From Nodosilinea sp. WJT8-NPBG4 (GTDB lineage Bacteria; Cyanobacteriota; Cyanobacteriia; Phormidesmidales; Phormidesmidaceae), in assembly GCA_019359285.1 (NCBI GenBank), contig JAHHHQ010000003.1, forward strand, positions 1-42,443: a DNA stretch of 42,443 nt, in the 5' to 3' direction. Within the stretch, counting starts at the first letter, position 1. Every line of letters starts with the position of its first letter. Both the position numbers and the translations under genes were made by a program. The notes beneath the pieces were generated by a model. It was not told where the DNA came from. It made no database searches and saw nothing but the letters and a program-made list of their open reading frames with translations. Below are positions 17,574-25,802 of this stretch, in pieces.

Positions 17574-17597
17574 TAGAAAGCCTTGGCGAAAGTGGCT

Positions 17598-18269
17598 CTA
17601 CTGGGCCTGGGGTACAGAATGCTGCCGCAGCTGCTCTAGACGCTGAAAGTCGTGGTGCAAGGCTTGGCGCAGGGAGCGATTTTGGGGATCGACGCGGCGG
17701 GCTTTTTTCAGGCAGGCTTCAGCTTTTTGCAGATTGCCATGGTTGAGCAAGTCGTGACCCCAGCGGTAATAGGTGATGGCATGCCACTGGCGGATCTCTG
17801 AGTCTTCTGGGAAGCGCTGAACCAGCCCTTCTACCAGAGCTACCGCCCGGGGAAAACGCTGCCCCTTGAACAGCTCTCGCAGCTGCTTAAAGCTGTTTAC
17901 CTTAAGCTGTTGGTCGGCCTCTGACCCTCCAGGGGTTTGGCTAACCGTGAGTTCGACCTCTTCAACAGGTGGAGCGGCGGGGGGTACCGAGGGGCGGGGG
18001 GCAACAGGGGGTGGAGCTGCTTGGGCAGGCGCTTTGGTGACTTGGCTAGGAGTAGCCTTGCGCTGAGCCGCTATGGCTTCCATGGGCAGCGCATTCACCA
18101 AAGCCTGATAGGCCTGGGTCACCTGAATGAATTTTTCTTTTGCTAACTGATCGCCGGGGTTGATGTCGGGGTGATACAGCCGGGCTAGATTGCGATAGGC
18201 CAGCTTGACATCGCCAAAGCCGGCCCCGGTTCTAAGCCCCAATATGCGGTAGTAATGCGCCAGCGCCAT
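17598..18269 (-). CDS. J-domain protein with C-terminal helical repeat region
   Basis: Residues 1-65 form a DnaJ domain with the essential H-P-D tripeptide (33-35), so it should stimulate the ATPase of an Hsp70 (DnaK). A Pro/Ala-rich linker (about 70-120) follows. The last 100 residues are TPR-like (R-W-H-A-I-T-Y-Y-R-W-G and A-E-A-C-L-K-K-A-R-R-V-D-P). It has no zinc-finger or client-binding DnaJ domains, so it is a class C co-chaperone. It is convergent with the GT4 gene, with 25 bases between the stops. Confidence 0.9.
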   Translation of the reverse strand: MALAHYYRILGLRTGAGFGDVKLAYRNLARLYHPDINPGDQLAKEKFIQVTQAYQALVNALPMEAIAAQRKATPSQVTKAPAQAAPPPVAPRPSVPPAAPPVEEVELTVSQTPGGSEADQQLKVNSFKQLRELFKGQRFPRAVALVEGLVQRFPEDSEIRQWHAITYYRWGHDLLNHGNLQKAEACLKKARRVDPQNRSLRQALHHDFQRLEQLRQHSVPQAQ

Positions 18270-18345
18270 AGTTCGCCAACTCAGTAGAATGAGGTACGTG
18301 TGCTGGCCCTATTCTGCCAACGGTCGGCAGAAATGGCGCAGCCAA

Positions 18346-18981
18346 TTACACCGCAGCGGTTGCAGGGGAGACGATTTCCTGAGCGCGGTCTTCAATCACT
18401 CGGTCGATTAAGCCGTAAGCAACGGCCTCTTCTGCCGACATGAAGTAGTCGCGATCGGTGTCCTTTTGAATTTGATCGATGGAGCGACCAGTGTGGCGTG
18501 CCATCATTTCGTTGAGTTCTTGACGAACTCGCAGAATTTCTTTGGCCTCAATGGCGATGTCGCTGGCCTGGAGACGCTGCCGCCCGGTGCCGCCCATGGG
18601 TTGGTGAATCATGATGCGCGAGTGGGGTAGGGCAACCCGCTTGCCGTGGCTGCCCGCCGCCAGCAAAAACGCCCCCATGGAAGCGGCTAGACCCAGACAG
18701 ATGGTAACCACGTCAGACCTGATGTACTGCATGGTGTCGTAGATGGCCATGCCCGCCGTCACCGACCCCCCAGGGGAGTTGATGTAGAGGTAAATGGGCT
18801 TGGTGTTGTCGTCGGAGTCGAGGTACAGCATGGCTGCGACGATGGAGTTGGCCAAAGTGTCGGTGACCTCTTGACCGAGAAAAATAATCCGCTCCTGGTT
18901 TAAGCGGGTGTAGATGTCGACCCACTGGGAGTACTGGCTACCGGGCAAACGATAGGGAACCTTGGGAGTGCCGATGGGCAT
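18346..18981 (-). CDS. clpP: ATP-dependent Clp protease proteolytic subunit (ClpP3-type)
   Basis: This 211-residue serine protease subunit has the complete triad: Ser101 in G-L-A-A-S-M-G-A-F, His126 in I-M-I-H-Q-P-M-G-G and Asp178 in D-T-D-R-D-Y-F. It assembles as a ring and degrades proteins delivered by ClpC/ClpX. It directly follows clpR (92-base gap) on the same strand. In Synechococcus the ClpP3-ClpR pair forms a mixed, essential core that works with ClpC, so the pairing supports assignment as ClpP3. No Clp ATPase gene is nearby. Confidence 0.95.
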   Translation of the reverse strand: MPIGTPKVPYRLPGSQYSQWVDIYTRLNQERIIFLGQEVTDTLANSIVAAMLYLDSDDNTKPIYLYINSPGGSVTAGMAIYDTMQYIRSDVVTICLGLAASMGAFLLAAGSHGKRVALPHSRIMIHQPMGGTGRQRLQASDIAIEAKEILRVRQELNEMMARHTGRSIDQIQKDTDRDYFMSAEEAVAYGLIDRVIEDRAQEIVSPATAAV

Positions 18982-19073
18982 AGTGCTCTTTCAACCTAAA
19001 AATAAAACAACGGACGTGGGATGGTTAAAGACCGGTTTGGAGCGCGATCGCCCCTTAAACCTGATACCTAGGC

Positions 19074-19757
19074 CTAGAGCCCTGCCCCTGCGGGCACCGG
19101 CAACTCTTTGCGGCTAGACAGCACCCGGTCGATGATGCCGTATTCCTTGGCTTCTTCTGGGTTCATGTAGAACATGCGGTCAGAGTCGCGCAGCACCTGC
19201 TCTAGGGTTTTGCCGGTGCTCTTAGCCAAAATGCTCATCATGGAGCGCTTGTTGTCTAGCACTTCCTTGGCCCGAATTTCGATGTCAGTGGCTTGGCCCT
19301 GGGCACCGCTGCGAGGCTGGTTGAGCACAATGCGGGCGTGGGGCAGACTAGCCCGATAGCCCTTGGTACCCGCCGCCAAAATTACCGCTGCCGACCCCAT
19401 GGCCTGACCAATGCAGATGGTGTGCACTGGGGGCTTGATGTAGTTCATGGTGTCGCAGATGGCAAAGGCTTCGGTGTCATAGCCAACCATGCTGCCATCG
19501 TGCCAGGAGGTGCCGGTAGAGTTGATGTAGAAAAAGATCGGCTTATCGGGGTCATCAAACTGCAAGAAGAGCAGCTGAGCAATAATCAGCTCGGTAACGT
19601 CAATACCCACCTGCTGTTTAACGTCATCCCCTGAGAACAGGGGCAGACCCAGATACACAATCCGCTCCTTGAGCAGCAAGGAGGGCAAATCTGGGGGCGG
19701 CGTACGGTACGTCGCATCGCCATACGGTGCCTGCACGGCTTTAATCTCTAAACTCAT
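19074..19757 (-). CDS. clpR: Clp protease non-catalytic subunit ClpR
   Basis: It is a ClpP homologue that has lost all three catalytic residues. Aligned with the neighbouring ClpP, the Ser position is Gly121 (G-Q-A-M-G-S-A-A-V), His is Asn146 (I-V-L-N-Q-P-R-S-G) and Asp is Met195 (D-S-D-R-M-F-Y). It also carries an insertion (about residues 83-95, S-W-H-D-G-S-M-V-G-Y-D) in the region before the handle helix, typical of ClpR. It is the upstream gene of the pair and shares a ring with the active ClpP, tuning substrate choice. The start ATG at 19755-19757 gives 227 residues. Confidence 0.95.
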   Translation of the reverse strand: MSLEIKAVQAPYGDATYRTPPPDLPSLLLKERIVYLGLPLFSGDDVKQQVGIDVTELIIAQLLFLQFDDPDKPIFFYINSTGTSWHDGSMVGYDTEAFAICDTMNYIKPPVHTICIGQAMGSAAVILAAGTKGYRASLPHARIVLNQPRSGAQGQATDIEIRAKEVLDNKRSMMSILAKSTGKTLEQVLRDSDRMFYMNPEEAKEYGIIDRVLSSRKELPVPAGAGL

Positions 19758-19951
19758 AGACCGAAGACGCCCAAATACGCGTTTTTAACAGTGTAACGCG
19801 GGATTGAGCTGGGTTATATGCCGCCCCCAAGACGGATATCCCCACCTGAGTCTCTGTCGAAATGTAGAGCCCGGTTGCTCCTTTCTGGGGATGTATACCA
19901 TTGGGCTTAGCTCTAAAGTAGGGGAAGATTTTCGTTAAGGAATTTACACCC

Positions 19952-20134
19952 ATGTCCATTGAAGATCGCGTCAAGGCGACCGCTCAAAATATCGAGGGCA
20001 AGGTGCAGGCTGCTGCGGGTGAAATTACAGGCGACACCAGGAGCATAGCCGAGGGTGAGACCAAGCAGGCCCAGGCCCAAGCTACCCATGCTAAAGAAGA
20101 TGTGAAGGATGCGCTGAAAAAAGCCATCGACTAA
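19952..20134 (+). CDS. CsbD-family stress-response protein
   Basis: The 60-residue, highly charged, helix-forming protein begins MSIEDRVKATAQNIEGKVQA. The pattern K-x-x-A-x-x-x-E-G-K-x-x-x-x-x-G-x-x-T-G-D is that of the CsbD family, small soluble general-stress proteins of unknown molecular role. Its ATG lies in a divergent intergenic region shared with clpR, and a strong terminator follows. The gene is single. Confidence 0.88.
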   Translation: MSIEDRVKATAQNIEGKVQAAAGEITGDTRSIAEGETKQAQAQATHAKEDVKDALKKAID

Positions 20135-20174
20135 GCGCTACAGCCTACTGTTTGAACCCTATTAGTGACCCGTT

Positions 20175-20200
20175 GGGGCAGCCAGTGGCTGCCCCTTTTT
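20175..20200 (+). terminator. Rho-independent terminator after the CsbD gene
   Basis: GGGGCAGCC (20175-20183) and GGCTGCCCC (20187-20195) form a perfect 9-bp stem with loop AGT, followed by TTTTT. Confidence 0.95.
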
Positions 20201-20344
20201 ATTGGGTGGCAATAACGGGAGGGTAAAGATATTTCAGAACTATGGCTGGCTATGTAGTTGCTGAGTAAATTTCAGTTTGGGAGCCAAAATGGGTTCTCTA
20301 AACCAGAGAGGATTTCCTGTCTAGCGTTGGGATGTGCTGCGACT

Positions 20345-21274
20345 ATGTTCTCAATTTTTATACTGACCCACAATGAGGAGCGAGATATTGCCGCCTGCAT
20401 AGAGTCGGCCCTGTTGTCCGACGATGTCATTGTGGTGGACTCGTGCAGCAGCGATCGCACCCAAGCTATTGCCACCCAGTACCCCGTCCGTTTCATCGAA
20501 CATCCCTTCGCTAGCCATGGCCAGCAGCGCACCTGGATGCTGGAGCACGTGCCCTACCGCTACGACTGGGCCTATATTCTCGAAGCCGACGAGCGCATGA
20601 CGCCAGAGCTATTTGCCGAATGTTTGGCGGCGATCGCCCAGCCCGATAGTGACACTGTGGGTTACTACGTGGCCGAGCGAGTCATGTTCATGGGCAGCTG
20701 GATTCGGCGCAGCACACAATTTCCTCGCTATCAGCTGCGGCTGCTGCGGCGGGGCAAAGTGTGGTTCGACGACTACGGTCACACCGAGCGCGAGATCGCA
20801 GACGGCCCCACCGGATTTTTGCAGGAGACCTACCCCCACTACACCTGTAGCAAGGGGCTCAGCCGCTGGATCGACAAGCACAACCGCTATTCCACCGACG
20901 AGGCCGCCGAAACCCTGCGACAGCTCAAGGAAGGCCACGTTGACTGGCGAGCCATGATTTGGGGCAAATCTGAAGTCGAGCGTCGCCGGGCGTTGAAGGA
21001 TCTCTCGCTGCGACTGCCCCTGCGACCCCTGACTCGGTGGCTCTACATGATGTTTATCCTCGGTGGCTGGCGCGATGGCCGAGCCGGGCTAGCCTGGTGC
21101 ACCCTCCAGGCATTCTATGAGTACTTAATTGTCCTGAAGGTGCGCGAACTTAACTACCCCGAATATCTGACCGGCGTACAACCGGAGCACGCAAGCACTG
21201 CGTCAACCAGCTCCCAACCTATAGAAGAGCATGGCCCAGTTTCATCCACTGTCGCCGCCCCGCCGATGCAATAA
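20345..21274 (+). CDS. Family 2 glycosyltransferase
   Basis: The inverting GT-A enzyme begins MFSIFILTHNEERDIAACIE, followed by the V-I-V-V-D-S-C-S-S-D-R-T nucleotide-sugar motif and E-A-D-E-R-M as the metal-binding D-x-D equivalent. This resembles the WaaE/KdtX-like group that adds a sugar to lipopolysaccharide core or similar glycans. An amphipathic/hydrophobic stretch (R-W-L-Y-M-M-F-I-L-G-G-W) near residue 240 may contact the membrane. The last 30 residues are a Ser/Thr/Pro tail. The frame is open 29 codons upstream, but the family start is at this ATG. Confidence 0.87.
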   Translation: MFSIFILTHNEERDIAACIESALLSDDVIVVDSCSSDRTQAIATQYPVRFIEHPFASHGQQRTWMLEHVPYRYDWAYILEADERMTPELFAECLAAIAQPDSDTVGYYVAERVMFMGSWIRRSTQFPRYQLRLLRRGKVWFDDYGHTEREIADGPTGFLQETYPHYTCSKGLSRWIDKHNRYSTDEAAETLRQLKEGHVDWRAMIWGKSEVERRRALKDLSLRLPLRPLTRWLYMMFILGGWRDGRAGLAWCTLQAFYEYLIVLKVRELNYPEYLTGVQPEHASTASTSSQPIEEHGPVSSTVAAPPMQ

Positions 21275-21365
21275 CCCCTCATCCCCTCATCTTCCCCACT
21301 CCCTTATCTTCCTCATCTACCTACCTTCCTCACCCCTCATCTCCCTACCCACTCACCCTCCCTAG
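21275..21365. repeat. C-rich low-complexity spacer
   Basis: Reiterated CCCTCATC/CCCACTCCC/CTCACCC units separate the GT2 gene and the ABC exporter gene. They belong to the same kind of sequence as the spacers at 2836, 14866, 34745 and 38851. Confidence 0.65.
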
Positions 21366-21386
21366 CCGAGACGCTATCGTAGAAAA

Positions 21387-23240
21387 ATGAGTGAATATCG
21401 GGTAAAACGGATTTCGGCGTCCAAGAAAAAGGCTTCATGGCGCAATCTGGGCGAATCGCTGGGGATGTATCGCTACGGGCAGCGGGCGATTCAGCTGGTG
21501 TGGCAGACCGACTGGCGGCTGACGGTGGCGTTAGGGCTGCTAACGCTGGTAGCGGGGCTGCTGCCGGCAGCGATCGCCTACGTTGGCAAGCTGATTGTCG
21601 ATGGCGTGGTCAAGGCCGCCCAGTCGGGTCTAGCGATCGATCGCCAGGCCGCGCTGATGTACCTGGCTTTGGAGGCGCTACTGGTGGCAGGCTTAGCGGG
21701 GGCGCGGCAGGGCTTAACTCTGTGCCAATCGCTGCTGCGGGTGCTGCTGGGGCAGCGGGTCAACGTGATGATTTTAGAAAAAGCCCAGACCCTGCCGCTG
21801 ACCTATTTCGAAGATTCTGAGTTTTACGACAAAATGACCCAGGCCCGTCGCGAGGCCTCGTCGCGGCCTCTGAGCATGGTGAACCGCACCTTTGGCGTGG
21901 TGCAGGACGTGCTGTCGCTGCTCACCTTTGGGGGATTGCTGCTGCAATTTTCGGGCTGGGCGGTGGCGCTGCTGGCGATCGCCACCCTGCCCGCCTTCAT
22001 CGCTGAAACCCAGTTCGCCGGGGAGGCCTTTCGCCTGTTTAAGTGGCGATCGCCTGAAACCCGCCAGCAAATTTACCTGGAGGCGCTGCTGGCGCGAGAG
22101 GATTTTGCCAAAGAGGTGAAGCTGTTTGGCCTCGGGCCGCTGCTGCTGGATCGCTACCAGGATATTTTTCAGCGCCTCTATAAAGAAGACCGCAGCCTGA
22201 CGGTGCGCCGCAGCGGCTGGAGCTATGGCCTGGGGCTGCTGAGCACCGTATCGTTTTACCTGGCCTACTGCTGGATTGTGCTGGAGGCGATCGCAGGCCG
22301 CATTTCCCTGGGTGAGCTGACCATGTACCTGACGGTGTTTCGCCAGGGGCAAACCACCTTTGCCAGCACCCTCACTGCCATTGGCGGCATGTATGAAGAC
22401 GGGCTGTACCTGGCCAACCTCTACGAATTTCTCGAACAGCCGGTGCCTGAGGATATGGGAACCGCCGATCGGGGCCTTGACCCCAGCGATGGGCTGCGGT
22501 TTGAGCAGGTGTCCTTTAGCTATCCGGGCAGCGATCGCCTGGCGTTAGAAGGGGTCTCCTTTCACCTGAAGCCGGGGGAAAAGATGGCGATCGTGGGCGA
22601 AAACGGCTCCGGCAAAACCACCCTGATCAAGCTGTTGACCCGGCTCTACACCCCCAGTCAAGGCCGCATTCTGCTGGATGGCCGCGACCTGCAAGAGTGG
22701 GATGCCGACGTAGTGCAGCAGCGCATCGGCGTGATTTTTCAAGACTTTGTGCGCTACCAGTTTAAGGTGGGCGAAAACATCGGCGTCGGTGATGTCACCG
22801 ACTTTGAGGACGCTCAGCGCTGGCAGGTCGCCGCCGCCAAGGGCACCGCCACGGAGTTCATTGAGGACCTACCGGAGGGGTTTAACACCCAGCTGGGGAA
22901 GTGGTTCTTTGGCGGGCAGGAGCTTTCTGGCGGCCAGTGGCAGAAGATTGCCCTCTCCCGTGCCTTTATGCGCACTGAGGCCGACATTCTGGTGCTGGAT
23001 GAACCCACCTCGGCTATGGATGCGGAGGCTGAAACCCGTCTGTTTGAGCAGTTTCGTGCCGCCACCCAAAATCAGATGGCGATCTTGATTTCCCACCGCT
23101 TCTCGACGGTGCGGCGGGCCGACAATATCATTGTGCTGGCCCAGGGCAAGCTAATCGAGCAGGGCAGCCACGAAGAGCTGCTGCGGCAGGATGGCCGCTA
23201 CGCCCGCCTATTTACAATGCAGGCGGCGGGGTATTTGTAA
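21387..23240 (+). CDS. ABC exporter, fused membrane and ATPase domains
   Basis: This 617-residue half-transporter dimerises in the inner membrane and uses ATP to export a substrate. The membrane part (about 40-345) has six helices. The nucleotide-binding domain (about 370-610) has Walker A G-E-N-G-S-G-K-T-T (404-412), Q-loop F-Q-D, signature L-S-G-G-Q (513-517), Walker B I-L-V-L-D-E-P (534-540) and the H-loop in I-S-H-R-F-S. Family members include lipid A/lipid, peptide and drug exporters. The substrate cannot be told. The 75-base gap to the diguanylate cyclase allows co-transcription, though no functional link is evident. Confidence 0.92.
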   Translation: MSEYRVKRISASKKKASWRNLGESLGMYRYGQRAIQLVWQTDWRLTVALGLLTLVAGLLPAAIAYVGKLIVDGVVKAAQSGLAIDRQAALMYLALEALLVAGLAGARQGLTLCQSLLRVLLGQRVNVMILEKAQTLPLTYFEDSEFYDKMTQARREASSRPLSMVNRTFGVVQDVLSLLTFGGLLLQFSGWAVALLAIATLPAFIAETQFAGEAFRLFKWRSPETRQQIYLEALLAREDFAKEVKLFGLGPLLLDRYQDIFQRLYKEDRSLTVRRSGWSYGLGLLSTVSFYLAYCWIVLEAIAGRISLGELTMYLTVFRQGQTTFASTLTAIGGMYEDGLYLANLYEFLEQPVPEDMGTADRGLDPSDGLRFEQVSFSYPGSDRLALEGVSFHLKPGEKMAIVGENGSGKTTLIKLLTRLYTPSQGRILLDGRDLQEWDADVVQQRIGVIFQDFVRYQFKVGENIGVGDVTDFEDAQRWQVAAAKGTATEFIEDLPEGFNTQLGKWFFGGQELSGGQWQKIALSRAFMRTEADILVLDEPTSAMDAEAETRLFEQFRAATQNQMAILISHRFSTVRRADNIIVLAQGKLIEQGSHEELLRQDGRYARLFTMQAAGYL

Positions 23241-23314
23241 GTCTGGCCGATTTCCCTCGCACTGCTACCAATTACGATGGGCATACTGCCCGTGGAGTGA
23301 GCTAGCCGTCGACT

Positions 23315-25141
23315 GTGGAACGCGTTCGATTTTGGTTAGGTAAATTAAATCTGCGCCGCAGCTTTCGCAGCCGTTTGGGCGCGGCGATCGCCACCACAAT
23401 TCTGGTGTTCTCGCTGCTGCTAGCCTCGATTGTGGGCGGCATTAGCCAACGCCAGGCCCAGGCTGATCGGGGTGAACTGCTGTCCCAGCTGGCTTTCCAA
23501 CTGGCGGGGGCGCTCGATCGCGACATGTACATCTACTACCAAGAAATTCAGACCCTGGCCTCTCTAGAAGACATTCGCTCGCCGACGCGCTCCATCGCCC
23601 AAAAACGGCATTTACTCGAACAGCTCCAGCAGCTCTACAGCAACTTCGCCTGGATTGGCCTCACCGATACCGAAGGTACCGTGCTAGCTAGTACCCAAGG
23701 CATATTAGAAGGCGAAGATGTCTCTAAACGTCTGTGGTTTGTAGAGGGGCGCACTCAGCCCAATGTACAGAATGTGCACTCAGCTAAGCTGCTCGCCGAC
23801 CTGGTGCCCAACCCGAATCCTAGCAAAGATCCCCTGCGCCTAGTGGATATAGCCACCCCTGTGTTAGGTGCTGACGGCCATCTCGTGGGCGTCTTAGGCG
23901 GCCATCTCTATTGGCAGTGGGCCACTACCCTGCGCGACAGCCTGCTGATGCCTTTCCGGCACTACCGCCACGTAGATATCGAAATTTTGGCCAACACTGG
24001 GCAGGTGCTGCTGGCAGCTAAGCAAAACCACGACTATGCCGAGGCCGACCCAGACTTGCGGTTTCAATCGCTAGAGAGCTTCAAGGCGGCTGCTCAAGGA
24101 GAAACTGGCTTTCTCCTTGAGCCTGGGTTTGACAACAACACCTACGTCACCGGCTATGCTGCCACCCAGGGCTATCGCACCTACCACGGCCTCGGATGGA
24201 TTGTCTTAGTGCGCCAGTCTACTGACGAAGCCTTTGCCACTGCCCGTGCCCTCCAGACTAACATTCTGCTCTGGGGCACGGTGTTAGGCCTGATGAGCGG
24301 CACCCTCACCTGGTGGATTGCGGGGCAGATGATCAAGCCGGTGCTGATCATTGCCGCCACCGCCGAACGCATTCGCACAGGGGAAAAGCACATTTCCATG
24401 CCCATATTCCCTGGCCGAGACGAGATTGCTCAGCTGTCGCGATCGGTCGCTCAGCTGTTTGTCAATCTAGAGCAGCAAACCACTCTACTCCAGCAGTTCA
24501 ACGCTGACCTCGAAGCTCAGGTGGCGGCCCGCACCGATACGCTCAAGCAGCTCAACCAACAGCTCCAGGGCGAAATCGACGTGCGCAGGCAGGCCGAGCT
24601 GGCCCTCCAAAGCGCCAACCAAGAGCTACAGCGGCTCACGTTAGTAGATGGCCTGACTACCATTGCTAACCGCCGCCACTTTGACCAATATCTGGAGCAA
24701 GAATGGCGACGCGCTGTACGCGAACATCAGCCTTTCTCTCTCATTTTGCTAGATATCGACTACTTCAAGCTCTACAACGACCACTACGGACACCAAGCGG
24801 GGGATGTCTGCCTGCGCCTGGTGGCCCAGACAATTGTCCAAACCATCCACCGCGGCACCGACCTCGCGGCCCGCTACGGCGGCGAAGAGTTTGCGGTCGT
24901 TTTGCCCAACACCGATGCCCAAGGCGCTCTCTACTTGGCTGAAACCCTGCGTCAAGCGGTGAAGGCGTTGCATATGCCCCATGCAAAATCCAACGTTAGC
25001 CCCTGGATTACCCTCAGCCTGGGCGTTGCCACCTGTCAGCCCTCGGCCATCCTCAACCCCATTAATTTGATTACCGCCGCCGATGCCCGACTCTATCAGG
25101 CCAAGCAGCAGGGCCGCGATCGCATCGTCGCCAATCCCTGA
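23315..25141 (+). CDS. Membrane diguanylate cyclase, Cache-HAMP-GGDEF
   Basis: The enzyme makes cyclic di-GMP from two GTP in response to an external signal. Order: first membrane helix (about 25-45), periplasmic double-Cache-like sensor (about 50-325), second helix (about 328-350), HAMP linker (to about 400), coiled coil, and GGDEF domain (about 445-605). The active site is G-G-E-E-F (522-526) and the product-inhibition I-site R-G-T-D (513-516) is intact, five residues ahead, so feedback control is expected. The start codon is GTG 23315. It has no EAL domain. It probably controls surface behaviour such as motility or aggregation. The ligand is unknown. Confidence 0.93.
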   Translation: MERVRFWLGKLNLRRSFRSRLGAAIATTILVFSLLLASIVGGISQRQAQADRGELLSQLAFQLAGALDRDMYIYYQEIQTLASLEDIRSPTRSIAQKRHLLEQLQQLYSNFAWIGLTDTEGTVLASTQGILEGEDVSKRLWFVEGRTQPNVQNVHSAKLLADLVPNPNPSKDPLRLVDIATPVLGADGHLVGVLGGHLYWQWATTLRDSLLMPFRHYRHVDIEILANTGQVLLAAKQNHDYAEADPDLRFQSLESFKAAAQGETGFLLEPGFDNNTYVTGYAATQGYRTYHGLGWIVLVRQSTDEAFATARALQTNILLWGTVLGLMSGTLTWWIAGQMIKPVLIIAATAERIRTGEKHISMPIFPGRDEIAQLSRSVAQLFVNLEQQTTLLQQFNADLEAQVAARTDTLKQLNQQLQGEIDVRRQAELALQSANQELQRLTLVDGLTTIANRRHFDQYLEQEWRRAVREHQPFSLILLDIDYFKLYNDHYGHQAGDVCLRLVAQTIVQTIHRGTDLAARYGGEEFAVVLPNTDAQGALYLAETLRQAVKALHMPHAKSNVSPWITLSLGVATCQPSAILNPINLITAADARLYQAKQQGRDRIVANP

Positions 25142-25802
25142 GCATGGTTATGCTTTAACCCCACACATCAATGCAATGGCGTTGCATGTTGCCGATTGGC
25201 TAAAGCGTAACGTGGTTATAGCGTTACCACCCCTTGCATTGTCATGACTACCGCCTGCATTGGCAAGTCACACCCCTGCCTTGGCAAAACCACAGCGTGA
25301 CATTGATGATCATGCTGTGGTTATAGCGTTGCCGCTGCCTGCATTGGCATAACCAGCGGTGGTTTTAAGATATCCACTGGGCGCATTGCGATTAGAAGGA
25401 GGGAGGGTGCGATCGGTGTCCCTTACTCATCCATTGCGCCACACCGCACCGTAACCCCACCATCAAGCATTTCCTCTACCGCAGAAACCGGGTTTCTGCT
25501 GTGGTGTAGGCAAAGGATAACGCCACTGACTTAGAACCTCGGTTCCTAAACCTTAATTTTTGCCGAAACGGTTACCGGAATTCTGGCTGAGGGCTTGTAG
25601 GCTTACCCAAGCTGACCGTCTAGCTGCTGCTACTCACAGATTAGATCACCCGGCAAAGCATCCCTAGCCACTCCCTAGCTACTCCCTAAAATTCAAAATC
25701 GTTGTCATCACCGACACAACATCAGCAGTTCGTTTTCAAAGATGTGCAACACTGCCACCACGGTGAAGAACGCAATTTCCTTACAGTAAGGTTCATGTTT
25801 AT
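25142..25802. repeat. Gene-free 661-base region with degenerate repeats and palindromes
   Basis: No gene is supported here. GTGGTTATAGCGTT occurs at 25212-25225 and 25317-25330. CCTGCATTGGCA occurs at 25254-25265 and 25338-25349, with variants near 25232 and 25275, spaced by about 21 or multiples of 21 bases. The 21-base period corresponds to seven codons, and one frame reads short L-P-x-x-A-L-A-like units broken by stops, so it may be a decayed coding repeat. At 25481-25499 GCAGAAACC and GGTTTCTGC form a palindrome around a single G. A similar, weaker one (TTAGAACC/GGTTCCTAA) is at 25531. Confidence 0.65.

Noticed and set aside
21774..22352. 192-codon minus-strand frame
   Set aside because: It is a shadow of the ABC exporter's GC-rich coding sequence, Gln/Ala-rich with no domain.
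25142..25802. Possible CRISPR array in the repeat-rich region
   Set aside because: The repeats are degenerate, about 12-14 bases long and without constant spacers or cas genes nearby.
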